Origin: Frigoribacterium sp. PhB116
GTDB lineage: Bacteria > Actinomycetota > Actinomycetes > Actinomycetales > Microbacteriaceae
Assembly: GCF_004364285.1 (NCBI RefSeq)
Contig: NZ_SOBE01000001.1
Span: 930,001-994,000, forward strand
Length of the DNA: 64,000 nt
Reading direction: 5' to 3'
Shown: in pieces, positions 19,042-27,116 of the stretch
Layout of the letters: every line of letters begins with the position of its first letter
Position numbering within the stretch: the stretch's first letter is position 1
Notes under the pieces: model-generated
Seen by the model: only the letters and a program-made list of their open reading frames with translations
Database searches by the model: none
What the model was told of the DNA's origin: nothing
Made by a program: the position numbers and the translations under genes

Positions 19042-21318
19042 TCAGACGGCTCGGCAGGCCAGCGTCGTATTGCCCTTGCCCGTGGAGTCGATGCCGTAGA
19101 CGCAGAGGGTGCTGCCGGCCGGGGCCGTCACTGTGCCCGAGAAGCCGTGCACCGTGCCCCAGCCGGGCCAGGCGCGGCCGATGTCCGCACGGGCCCCGCC
19201 GGCCGGCAGCCGGGCGGCCAGGCGGCCGTCCACGTAGACGTGCACGCTCGTCGAGGCCGCCGTGTCGGGGTCGAGCGTCCAGCCCCTGACCGCCACGGTC
19301 GTCCCCGAGCGGGTCGCCCCGTCGAGCGAGCCGACCGGGCGGCCGTCGACGACGATCGAGCGGCAGGCGAGCAGGGTGTTCGCGCCGGCTCCCACGTTGA
19401 TGCCGTAGGCGCAGACGTCCCGCCCGCCGGGCGTCGTCGAGCTGATCGCGAAGGTCGCGTCATAGCCCGTCGCCAGGGGTGCGCCGGGGCGCGCCGCCTG
19501 CACGTCGGGACGCGGACGGTCGGCCCGCGTCGACCCGAGGAAGGCGCCCGTGGTGCGGTCGTAGAGGTGCACCTCGAGCGGCGAGCTCGTGTCGGCGTCC
19601 CTCGCCCAGCCGGTCACGCGGACCCCGCCCGGCGTGCGCGCGAGGCTGTCGAGCCGCCCCTCGGGCGAGGTCGACGGTGCCGGCGCGGGCGCCGCCCCCG
19701 GCGTCATCGTGATCGGTGTCCGCGAGAACGACAGCGCCGCCCCGCCGTCGGCGTGCGTCAGGATCACCTGGACGCGGTAGGAGCCGGCCGGGCGCGCCCC
19801 GAGCTCGAAGCGGACGCTGTTGCTCCCCTGGGCCACCGGGACCCCCCGGGCGATCGTCTCGTAGGCGGTGCCGGGCGCACCGCGCCCGACTCGCACCTCC
19901 GCCGTGGTGCCGGCCTGCCAGGCATCGTCGTGGAACTTCACGACGGTGCTGCCGGTCGCCTTCGGGTCCTCGCGGAGGTGGAGGTACTTCAGGTGCCAGG
20001 TCGCGGCGCCCGGGTCCTCGTTGGGGTCGAAGCGGAGGTGGTCGACGGTCCGTCCCGCCCAGCCGAGGCGCGGCGAGCCGGACTGGGGGTCGAGCGGGTC
20101 GCCGGCGGCCAGGTCGATCTCGGCGGGCAGCGCGTTCGCGCCCGAGTAGGTGACGAGGTCGTCGCTGATCTGGTAGTTGCCTGCGCCGGTCGCGATCCAG
20201 ATGAGGCGTGCCAGCTTGCCCCCGCCCGGTGCGTCGGCGAGCGAGAACGCGCCGTCGTAGCTCAGCGAGTACGACAGGTGGTGGAACCGGCTGGCCGTGA
20301 AGCGCGAGACCGGCAGGACGACCTCGGGGTCGTTACGGATCGGACCGGCGTTGGTGGCCGTCAGGCCCTGCGCCCCGTAGCCGCCGAGACGAGCGTTGTA
20401 CAGCTCGACGCCCGTGCCGTTGGCGGCCGACGTGAAGTCCCACGGGCGCTTGTTGAGGGCGGTCGCGATGTCCAGCCCCTCGTTGGGGTTCGGGCTGTCG
20501 ACGACCGGACGCGGCAGGGCGCTGACGCTGAAGCCGGACCAGGTGCCGGGAGGCCAGGCGCCGTGCGCCGTGCCCGGCGCGTAGACGCGCAGCCAGTCGA
20601 CGCTCACCCGCACGCGGGACGTGACGGCGGACGAGGTCACCGGGACGATCCGGAGGTTCACGATCCGCCCGGAGCTCCACGGCACGCCGGCACCGATCGT
20701 CGACGCCCCGGTCAGCGCGAGGTCGTAGACGTTGTCGCCGGGTCGCGTGGCGAAGTGCGTGCCGCCCATGCAGGAGGTGGTCTGCTCCCGGCAGGTGAAC
20801 CAGACGACCGCGGCGACCCCGCCGCTCGTCGGCTGGTCCATCTTGATCGACAGCCGCTTGTAGCGCGCCGGGTCGATGGGCTTCGCGGCCCCGTCACGAC
20901 CGAAGGCCAACGACCCCGCGACCGTCGTCACGGGCGTGAACCAGTCGCCGCCGACCACGTCGAGCCGGAGCCGGCCGCCCGACACCCCGACGTTCGTCGC
21001 CCGGGTCGCGTCCGTGTTCTGGTCCGACGAGTTGGAGTAGTCCCACGGGTCGGAGTAGGACTCGGAGGCGAAGTCCGGCGCCTCGACCTCGGCGGCCGCG
21101 GCGGCGTCCGCCGCGACCGTCTGCGCGGACGAGGACCCGCCGACGGGGGCGGGGGATCCGGCCCGTGCCGGGCCCGGCACGATCGCCGAGGTGATCGCCA
21201 CGGCCACGGCGCAGAGCACTACCGCCCCGGTCGTGCGCGTCCGTGCCGCAGGCCCTCGTCCGGTCGTCGCTCGTGCTCCGCGCGCCACGCGCGCCCCTGC
21301 TCGTCCCCACCTGATCAT
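19042..21318 (-). CDS. Secreted protein with two C-terminal GSLD/RGW repeats
   Basis: A 758-aa exported protein. Residues 1-55 form a basic, Arg-rich N-region and a hydrophobic stretch ending in GPARAG, a likely signal peptide. The next 500 residues have beta-sandwich-like character, with WFTCREQTTSC and two SNSSD/NPNEG stretches, and match no catalytic family I can name. The C-terminal 190 residues hold two copies of a module that begins GSLD or GRLD, has RGW or TGW about 15 residues later, and ends VCAYGIN..LLACR. Four more copies occur in the secreted protein at 27.1 kb. A polysaccharide-binding or wall-anchoring role is plausible. ATG 21318 is preceded by TACCTT 7 bases upstream; the longer frame above it is discarded. 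Confidence 0.72.
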   Translation of the reverse strand: MIRWGRAGARVARGARATTGRGPAARTRTTGAVVLCAVAVAITSAIVPGPARAGSPAPVGGSSSAQTVAADAAAAAEVEAPDFASESYSDPWDYSNSSDQNTDATRATNVGVSGGRLRLDVVGGDWFTPVTTVAGSLAFGRDGAAKPIDPARYKRLSIKMDQPTSGGVAAVVWFTCREQTTSCMGGTHFATRPGDNVYDLALTGASTIGAGVPWSSGRIVNLRIVPVTSSAVTSRVRVSVDWLRVYAPGTAHGAWPPGTWSGFSVSALPRPVVDSPNPNEGLDIATALNKRPWDFTSAANGTGVELYNARLGGYGAQGLTATNAGPIRNDPEVVLPVSRFTASRFHHLSYSLSYDGAFSLADAPGGGKLARLIWIATGAGNYQISDDLVTYSGANALPAEIDLAAGDPLDPQSGSPRLGWAGRTVDHLRFDPNEDPGAATWHLKYLHLREDPKATGSTVVKFHDDAWQAGTTAEVRVGRGAPGTAYETIARGVPVAQGSNSVRFELGARPAGSYRVQVILTHADGGAALSFSRTPITMTPGAAPAPAPSTSPEGRLDSLARTPGGVRVTGWARDADTSSPLEVHLYDRTTGAFLGSTRADRPRPDVQAARPGAPLATGYDATFAISSTTPGGRDVCAYGINVGAGANTLLACRSIVVDGRPVGSLDGATRSGTTVAVRGWTLDPDTAASTSVHVYVDGRLAARLPAGGARADIGRAWPGWGTVHGFSGTVTAPAGSTLCVYGIDSTGKGNTTLACRAV

Positions 21319-21325
21319 GGGGTAC

Positions 21326-21331
21326 AAGGTA
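21326..21331 (-). promoter_or_regulatory. Leaderless -10 for the secreted repeat protein
   Basis: TACCTT on the minus strand, 7 bases before the ATG at 21318. Confidence 0.55.
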
Positions 21332-21398
21332 CCTCCGGCCCGCGGGCCTGTCTGTCTCCCGAAAGGGGGTGTCCGCGAGGTGCAGGAGAGGCGGGCGG

Positions 21399-22160
21399 CT
21401 AGCGGCGGAACAGTCGTCCCAGTCGGCGCTCGAGGCCCCATCGGGTGACACGGGCCATCGCCTCGACGACGATCGAGCCGCTCATCTTGGAGGTGCCGAG
21501 GGTGCGCTCCCGGAACTCGATGGGCACCTCCACGACCCGCGCCCCCCCGTCGAGGACGCGGAGCGTCATGTCGACCTGGAAGCAGTACCCCTTCGAGTCG
21601 ACCGTGGTCAGGTCCATGCCGGCCAGCGCCTCCCTCGTGTAGGCGCGGAAGCCCGCCGTGACGTCCTTGATCGACAGGCCGAGGACGATGCGCGCGTAGG
21701 CGTTGCCGCCGCGGCTCAACACCTGCCGGCGCAGCGGCCAGTCGACGACGGAGCCGCCGGGCACCCAGCGGGAGCCGATGGCCAGGGCAGGGGCGTCCGG
21801 GGCGCCGCTCGACACGCGGGCCACCATCTCGGGCAGGCGCTCGGGCGGGTGCGACCCGTCGGCGTCCATCTCGACGATGACCGAGTAGCCGCGGCCGAGC
21901 CCCCAGGTGAACCCCTCGACGTAGGCGGAGCCGAGCCCGAGCTTGCCGGAGCGGTGCAGCACGTGCACGCGCTCGTCGTCGGCGCTCATCCGCTCGGCGA
22001 GCTCGCCGGTGCCGTCGGGGCTCCCGTCGTCGACGACCAGGAGGTGGGCCTCGGGCACGGCCGTGAACAGCCGGGCCGCGACGACCGGCAGGTTCTCGAC
22101 TTCGTCGTAGGTCGGGACGACGACGAGGGTGCGTCCCTCGCTCGCGGGGGTGGAGGACAT
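21399..22160 (-). CDS. Polyprenol-phosphate mannose synthase-type GT2 (Ppm1/Dpm1-like)
   Basis: A 253-aa soluble family 2 glycosyltransferase. VVVPTYDEVENLP opens the fold, VVDDGSPDGTGELA contains the first Asp pair, EMDADGSHPPE is the DXD metal site, and the GFRAYTREAL and GYCFQVDMTLR segments are typical of dolichol/polyprenol-phosphate mannose synthases. It would move mannose from GDP-mannose to polyprenol phosphate, making the donor for GT-C mannosyltransferases on the outer face; several GT-C-like proteins lie nearby. It lacks the C-terminal membrane domain some family members have. AGAAAGG precedes the ATG. Confidence 0.87.
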   Translation of the reverse strand: MSSTPASEGRTLVVVPTYDEVENLPVVAARLFTAVPEAHLLVVDDGSPDGTGELAERMSADDERVHVLHRSGKLGLGSAYVEGFTWGLGRGYSVIVEMDADGSHPPERLPEMVARVSSGAPDAPALAIGSRWVPGGSVVDWPLRRQVLSRGGNAYARIVLGLSIKDVTAGFRAYTREALAGMDLTTVDSKGYCFQVDMTLRVLDGGARVVEVPIEFRERTLGTSKMSGSIVVEAMARVTRWGLERRLGRLFRR

Positions 22161-22190
22161 GCGGGCCTTTCTGACGGACGGGCGGGGCTC

Positions 22191-22230
22191 AGGATAGCGG
22201 GCAGGGGTCGCGTTCCTCCGGCTGTACGCT
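22191..22230. promoter_or_regulatory. Divergent promoters between two GT2 genes
   Basis: TATCCT (22196-22191, minus) would give the mannose-synthase gene a leader of roughly 25 bases containing AGAAAGG. TACGCT (22225-22230, plus) lies 7 bases before the ATG at 22238, a leaderless arrangement. Confidence 0.5.
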
Positions 22231-22237
22231 GTCCCCC

Positions 22238-22975
22238 ATGGGATTGCAGGGGACGACGCTGATCGTCATGCCCGCCTTCAACGAAGAGGCCGCTGTCGGC
22301 GATGTGGTCCGCGAGGTGCTCCGCGAGGTGGCCGACGCCGACGTCCTCGTCGTGGACGACGGCTCTCGCGACCGCACCACGCAGGTCGCCCGCGCGGCCG
22401 GCGCGCGCGTGCTCGAGCTGCCCTTCAACCTCGGAGTGGGCGGGGCCATGCGCGCCGGGTTCAAGTTCGCGGTCGCCGAGGGCTACACGACGGTCGTTCA
22501 GGTCGACTCCGACGGGCAGCACGACCCCGCGGGTGTCGCCTCGCTGCTGGCCGCCCTCGAGACCCACGACGTCGTCATCGGCGCGCGCTTCGCCGGGGAG
22601 GGCGACTACGAGGCGAAGGGGCCGCGACGGTGGGCGATGGTGGTCCTGGCCGCCGTCGTCAGCCGCATCGCCGGCACCCGCCTCACGGACACCACCTCCG
22701 GCTTCCGCGCCACCGGCCCCCGGGCGCTCGAGATCTTCGCTCGCCACTACCCCGCCGAGTACCTCGGCGACACAGTGGAGTCGCTCGTGCTCGCCGCGCG
22801 GGCCGGCTGCCGCATCACGCAGGTGCCGGTCTCGATGCGGGTCCGCGCCGGGGGCACGCCGTCCCACGACCCGGTCAAGGCCGGAGTCTACCTCGGCCGG
22901 GCCTGCCTCGCTCTCGTCCTCGCCCTCTGGCGCCCGCCGCTCGCCCTCGCCGACGACAGGAACGACCGACCGTGA
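22238..22975 (+). CDS. Glycosyltransferase family 2 (polyprenyl-phosphate type)
   Basis: A 245-aa GT2 enzyme beginning LIVMPAFNEEAAVGDVV, with VVDDGSRDRT, the DXD motif QVDSDGQHDP and the TTSGFRATG loop. The fold is that of dolichyl/undecaprenyl-phosphate sugar synthases. Residues after about 205 end in a weakly hydrophobic segment rather than a full membrane domain. It is the first gene of a tightly packed operon with a DUF2304 protein and a GT2, all joined by GTGA overlaps. In other bacteria a GT2-DUF2304 pair commonly appears in wall-polysaccharide loci. Confidence 0.85.
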   Translation: MGLQGTTLIVMPAFNEEAAVGDVVREVLREVADADVLVVDDGSRDRTTQVARAAGARVLELPFNLGVGGAMRAGFKFAVAEGYTTVVQVDSDGQHDPAGVASLLAALETHDVVIGARFAGEGDYEAKGPRRWAMVVLAAVVSRIAGTRLTDTTSGFRATGPRALEIFARHYPAEYLGDTVESLVLAARAGCRITQVPVSMRVRAGGTPSHDPVKAGVYLGRACLALVLALWRPPLALADDRNDRP

Positions 22976-23394
22976 GCACGACCACCTACGTCTTCGGCAT
23001 CCTCAGCGCGCTCGCCGTGCTCGCGGTCGTCACCGAGATGCTGCGTCGCCGCCGCGTGCGCGAGCGGCACGCCCTGTGGTGGACGATCGCCGGCATCCTG
23101 GCGCTCGTCGTCGCGGTGTTCCCTGACCTGCTCATCTCGACGGCCCGCGCCGTCGGCATCGAGGTGCCGCTCAACCTCGGCTTCTTCCTGGCGCTGCTCC
23201 TCCTGTTCCTCGTCACCGTGCAGCAGGGCACCGAGCTCACGAGCCTGGAGGAGAAGACGCGGCTGCTCGCCGAGAGCGTCGCGCTGCTCGACGAGCGGCT
23301 CGAGCGCCACGAGCCGTCCGGCGTCCGGCACGCGCCCCGTGATCCCGGACAGGACGACACCGCGCCCGGCGGCCCCACGGGGCACGACGCGTGA
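22972..23394 (+). CDS. DUF2304 family small membrane protein
   Basis: A 140-aa protein with three hydrophobic segments (about residues 3-20, 36-55 and 68-85) and a charged C-terminal tail of 55 residues, partly helical (TSLEEKTRLLAESVALLDER). It matches DUF2304, whose members are found with polyprenyl-phosphate glycosyltransferases and probably help anchor or present lipid-linked sugar. The GTG start overlaps the upstream GT2 stop, and its own stop overlaps the next GT2 start. Confidence 0.82.
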   Translation: MSTTTYVFGILSALAVLAVVTEMLRRRRVRERHALWWTIAGILALVVAVFPDLLISTARAVGIEVPLNLGFFLALLLLFLVTVQQGTELTSLEEKTRLLAESVALLDERLERHEPSGVRHAPRDPGQDDTAPGGPTGHDA

Positions 23395-24413
23395 CCGCCC
23401 TCCCCCGCGTCACGGTCGTCACGCTGGCCTTCGGCGACGAGCCCCTCCTCGGCGAGGCCGTGGCCGCCGTGCTCGCGTCCGTCGACGTCGACGTCGACGT
23501 CGTCCTGGTAGACAACGGCTGTACCAGCGACGCCGTCTCCGCCCTGCCCGCCGACCCGCGCCTCCTCGTCGTGACGCCGGACGAGAACCTGGGCTTCGCG
23601 GGCGGCGTCAACGCCGGAGCCCGCCACGCGACAGGGCAGTACCTCGGCCTCGTCAACTCGGACGCCGTCGTCGCCCCTGACGCGCTCCGTGAGCTCGTGC
23701 GCGTCGCCGCCCGGCCCGAGGTGGGCATCGCGAGCGGCAGCATCCGCCTCGCCTCCGACCCCGACACGATGAACTCCGCGGGCAACCCCGTGCACGTCGT
23801 CGGCCTCAGCTGGGCCGGCGGGCTGGGCGAGCGGGCCTCCGAGCACGCGACGGAGGCGCGGGTCGCCAGCGCCTCGGGCGCCGGCCTGGTCCTGGCCCTC
23901 GACCTGTGGAACAGGCTCGGCGGCTTCGCCGACGAGTACTTCGCCTACCACGAGGACGTCGACCTGAGCTGGCGCACGTGGCAGGCCGGCCTCGAGGTGG
24001 TCTACGTGCCCACGGCCGTCGTCGTGCACCACTACGAGTTCAGCCGCAACGCCCTCAAGATGTTCCTGCTCGAGAAGAACCGCCAGGTGTTCCTGCGGAC
24101 GGCCTACGGTCCGCGCCTGCGGGTGCTGACGTGGCTGCCGGTGACCGCGCTGGGCCTCGTCATGGGCGTCGTGGCCCGGGCGCAGGGCTGGTCGGTCGAG
24201 AAGCGCAGGGCGGACGCCTGGGTCCGCGACAACGCGGGCTGGATCCGACGCCGCCGTGCCGACGTCCAGGCCGCGCGCGTCGTGGGCGACCGCGAGCTCG
24301 CTCCCCTGCTGACGGCGACGCTCGACCAGCAGGTGTTCCCGCTTCCGCCGGGCGCCGGCGTGCTGCAGCTGGCGATGCGCGCGTACTGGGCCGTCGCCCG
24401 CCGGCTGCTCTGA
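23391..24413 (+). CDS. Glycosyltransferase family 2 (rhamnosyltransferase-like)
   Basis: A 340-aa GT2 enzyme: VVTLAFGDEPLLGEAV, VDNGCTSD, LGFAGGVNAG, LVNSDAVV as the DXD-like motif, and YHEDVDLSWRTW in the acceptor region. This layout is that of WbbL/WcaA-type rhamnosyl and galactosyl transferases. Two short hydrophobic stretches occur after residue 240. The GTG start is coupled to DUF2304. The final codons and stop are part of a 19-bp direct repeat repeated 32 bases further on. Confidence 0.85.
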   Translation: MTALPRVTVVTLAFGDEPLLGEAVAAVLASVDVDVDVVLVDNGCTSDAVSALPADPRLLVVTPDENLGFAGGVNAGARHATGQYLGLVNSDAVVAPDALRELVRVAARPEVGIASGSIRLASDPDTMNSAGNPVHVVGLSWAGGLGERASEHATEARVASASGAGLVLALDLWNRLGGFADEYFAYHEDVDLSWRTWQAGLEVVYVPTAVVVHHYEFSRNALKMFLLEKNRQVFLRTAYGPRLRVLTWLPVTALGLVMGVVARAQGWSVEKRRADAWVRDNAGWIRRRRADVQAARVVGDRELAPLLTATLDQQVFPLPPGAGVLQLAMRAYWAVARRLL

Positions 24414-24448
24414 CCGACGACTGCTCCGGCCGCCGGCTGCTCTGACCG
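24398..24448. repeat. Duplicated gene end (19-bp direct repeat, 32-bp offset)
   Basis: CCGCCGGCTGCTCTGACCG occurs at 24398-24416 and 24430-24448. The first copy encodes the last residues and stop of the GT2 gene; the second is non-coding. Confidence 0.85.
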
Positions 24449-24452
24449 CCGG

Positions 24453-25685
24453 TCAGCGGGCGCGGCGGCCGACCGCCAGCGCCACCAGCGCGGCCAGCGA
24501 GGTGCACGACCCCGCCAGGAACCCCACGCTGCCGGCCGTGACGCCGGCCGTCGGGACCGCGGCCACGATCACGACGAGCCCGACGACGAAGCCGGTCGCG
24601 CTGGTGAGCGCGACCGCCCGCGACCGCCCGGACGCCAGCAGCATGGCCGCGGGCAGCAGCGCCACCGTGAAGACGAACACCCCGACCAGCAGGAGGCGCA
24701 GGTACGGGATCGCCTCGTCAGCCTCGGCCGGGTAGAACAGCGGCAGGTACCACGGTGCGAGGGCGGCCGCGGAGCCGAACACGACCGCGGCGACCGCGGT
24801 GAAGGCGAGGGTGGCCAGCAGCGGCCCGCGCTCGCGCAGCGGGGTCCGCGACCCCTCGTGGGCGAAGGCCGGAATGACGATCTGGCTCACGGCCTGGCCC
24901 AGCATGGACGCCGGGGTCGCCAGCGTGAACGCCGCGGCGTACGCGCCCGCCCGCTCGCCCGGCGCCACCACCTGCGCCGCGATCATGGCGAGCTGGAGCA
25001 GGCCGTTCGTCGTGAGGCCGGCGAGCACGTTCCAACGGGCGAAGCCCAGCGCGTCGCCGACCGCCAGCGCTCCGCCGGCCGGGTCCGCCTCGGACGGCAC
25101 CGGCCTGTCGCCCCCTCGTGGCCAGCAGGCCACGGCGAAGACGGCGTAGCCGAGGGTCAACGGCACGAGGACGACCCCGCCGAGTCCGCCGACGCACACG
25201 GCGACGAGCGCCCCCAGGGAGACCGACGCCGAGATGCCGTCCCACAGTGCGACCCGGCGCGAGCGCCCGTAGCCCAGCTGGGCCCCGCGCGCGAAAGCGT
25301 AGACGCCGTAGCCGACGACGAGGAGGCCGGCGAGGAAGGACACGCCCCACGTGTTGCCGAGCGCTCTCGCGACCGGCACGGCGACGGCCCCGAGCACCAG
25401 CGACGACACGGCCATCGTCGTGTCGAGCGCGCGGAGCAGCGTCCGGTCGGAGACCCGTCGCCGGAGTCCCAGCGCCAGGAACCGCGAGGCGGTGTTCCCT
25501 GCGGCCGTGGGCCAGAGCAGGGCCGCGAAGATCGACAACGACAGCAGCGCGGAGGCGTGTCCGAGCGCGTCCGTCCCGAAGAACCGCCCGATGAGGACGG
25601 TGTACACGAGGCGCGAGACGCCCTGCAGGACGATTCCGCCGGTGGAGAAGACCGCTGACGACGCGAGGGACCGCGCCGTCGTCAC
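24453..25685 (-). CDS. Wzx-like polysaccharide flippase (MATE/MVF superfamily)
   Basis: A 410-aa polytopic protein with about 12 hydrophobic segments and no catalytic motif. It starts SLASSAVFSTGGIVLQGVSR, typical of lipopolysaccharide flippases, and includes GLTTNGLLQLAMIAAQVV in helix 7. It would move lipid-linked oligosaccharide across the membrane. The GTG start overlaps the stop of the upstream polytopic gene by 4 bases. Exchange of loops among such proteins makes the exact substrate unclear. Confidence 0.8.
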   Translation of the reverse strand: MTTARSLASSAVFSTGGIVLQGVSRLVYTVLIGRFFGTDALGHASALLSLSIFAALLWPTAAGNTASRFLALGLRRRVSDRTLLRALDTTMAVSSLVLGAVAVPVARALGNTWGVSFLAGLLVVGYGVYAFARGAQLGYGRSRRVALWDGISASVSLGALVAVCVGGLGGVVLVPLTLGYAVFAVACWPRGGDRPVPSEADPAGGALAVGDALGFARWNVLAGLTTNGLLQLAMIAAQVVAPGERAGAYAAAFTLATPASMLGQAVSQIVIPAFAHEGSRTPLRERGPLLATLAFTAVAAVVFGSAAALAPWYLPLFYPAEADEAIPYLRLLLVGVFVFTVALLPAAMLLASGRSRAVALTSATGFVVGLVVIVAAVPTAGVTAGSVGFLAGSCTSLAALVALAVGRRAR

Positions 25686-27019
25686 GAGGAGACCAGCGAC
25701 AGGAGCCAGAGGAGCCCGCCGCCGGACGCGAGAACGAGTCCCGCCGAGCGCCGCCGGCTCACGAGCATCGCGGCGCAGGCGAGGAACGCGGGGAGGAGCG
25801 AGATCCCGTACCGGGTCGGGAGCGAGAAGTAGTAGTGGGTGACGGCGGAGACGCCCAGGACGAGGACGGGGCCGATCACGAGCGACACGACGAGGGCGGA
25901 CCAGGCGACCACGCTCTCGGCGGAGCGGCGGCCGGCGAGGACCACCATGGCGATCACGCCCGCGACCGACAGCCACGAGACGAGCACCCCGGCGGTCGAG
26001 ATGGCGATCCCGTTCATGCCGCCCGTCGGGTCGAGTCCCGTCCCGCTGAGGAACTTGAGGCTCTCGGAGAGGACCCCCTTGGCCGTCAGGGGCAGAGCCG
26101 TGCCCTGATCGGCGGACGGACCGACGGCGATGGCCGACCTGACGACCAGCCAGGCGCCCTGGGCGACGACAGAGCCGACCACGGCCACCACGCCGGCGAC
26201 CACCGGACGAGAGACGAGCGATCGGAGGACTCGTCGAGCCCGGCCCACGCGGTCTCCCGACGACGCCTCGCCCACCGCCCAGATCAGGAGCGCGAGCGCG
26301 GCGAACGCCACGGCGGCGATGTTCTGCACCTTGAAGAGGACCCCGACCACGGACACGAGGACGACGGCCGTCAGCCCGCCCTGCCCCCGGACGACGCGGA
26401 GCACGAGCCAGAGGAGCGCGGCCCCCACGGCGAGGGACGGGGCGTCGGTGCTGACGTAGGTCGTGGACCAGTAAGCCGAGGGACTCGCGACGAGGAGCGC
26501 CCCGATGCCGACCGTGACGGCGTCGGGAACCCGGAGCGACCTGAGCGCGAGCCAGAGCAGCACGAGCGCGAGGGAGAGCCAGAGGGCCCCCACGAGCGAC
26601 GCGGCGTCGAGGAGGCCGACGCCGAGGGCGACGAGCGGCTGCGCGACGGCCCAGGTGGTGACGAAGTAGAACGGAGTGTAGATGTCGGCGGAGGTCTTGC
26701 CCCCCATCACGAACTCCGACGACGGCGCCGTGGCGGCGTCCTCGCACGAGGGCTCGGCCGGCGGCTGGATGCCGCGGTTGCCGAGGCAGATGAGCGCCTC
26801 GCGGGCCTCAGGACCCGTGAGGTCGCCCTGCGCGACGACCGGCCGCTCCGGCATCTGCTGGATGTAGTCGGCGTAGACGTACTCGTCGATGGGCGAGATC
26901 GCGGTGTTCTCGGGCACGTGCACGGCGACCGACACCACCGCCATGAGCACCAGGAGCGCCGGTGCCCACCACCGTCCGATCGTCCGTCGCACCCTCGGAA
27001 CCGTACCCGCCTCGCTCAT
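25682..27019 (-). CDS. Polytopic GT-C-like membrane protein
   Basis: A 445-aa protein with about 11 hydrophobic segments. The first extracytoplasmic loop contains SPIDEYVYADYIQQMP, whose Asp-Glu pair resembles the metal/catalytic acidic motif of GT-C enzymes, and a Cys pair further on. It is similar in design to the DUF2142-like genes at 39-42 kb. It probably transfers a sugar from a polyprenyl-phosphate donor. The start is uncertain: ATG 27019 is preferred (CAGACT 9 bases upstream) over ATG 27040. It is co-translated with the flippase. Confidence 0.6.
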   Translation of the reverse strand: MSEAGTVPRVRRTIGRWWAPALLVLMAVVSVAVHVPENTAISPIDEYVYADYIQQMPERPVVAQGDLTGPEAREALICLGNRGIQPPAEPSCEDAATAPSSEFVMGGKTSADIYTPFYFVTTWAVAQPLVALGVGLLDAASLVGALWLSLALVLLWLALRSLRVPDAVTVGIGALLVASPSAYWSTTYVSTDAPSLAVGAALLWLVLRVVRGQGGLTAVVLVSVVGVLFKVQNIAAVAFAALALLIWAVGEASSGDRVGRARRVLRSLVSRPVVAGVVAVVGSVVAQGAWLVVRSAIAVGPSADQGTALPLTAKGVLSESLKFLSGTGLDPTGGMNGIAISTAGVLVSWLSVAGVIAMVVLAGRRSAESVVAWSALVVSLVIGPVLVLGVSAVTHYYFSLPTRYGISLLPAFLACAAMLVSRRRSAGLVLASGGGLLWLLSLVSS

Positions 27020-27070
27020 CACCAGCTGAGTCTGGCGCATGCAGCGCCTGTCTCGGCCCCGCCGCGCCCT

Positions 27071-27105
27071 GGTGCGCGGACCCGCCCGGGGCGGGTCCGC
27101 GCACC
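27071..27105 (-). terminator. Strong hairpin after the secreted lytic-enzyme-like gene
   Basis: GGTGCGCGGACCCGCC (27071-27086) pairs perfectly with GGCGGGTCCGCGCACC (27090-27105), a 16-bp stem with a 3-base loop, 12 bases past the stop at 27117. Confidence 0.75.
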
Positions 27106-27116
27106 CCGGGGGCGGC

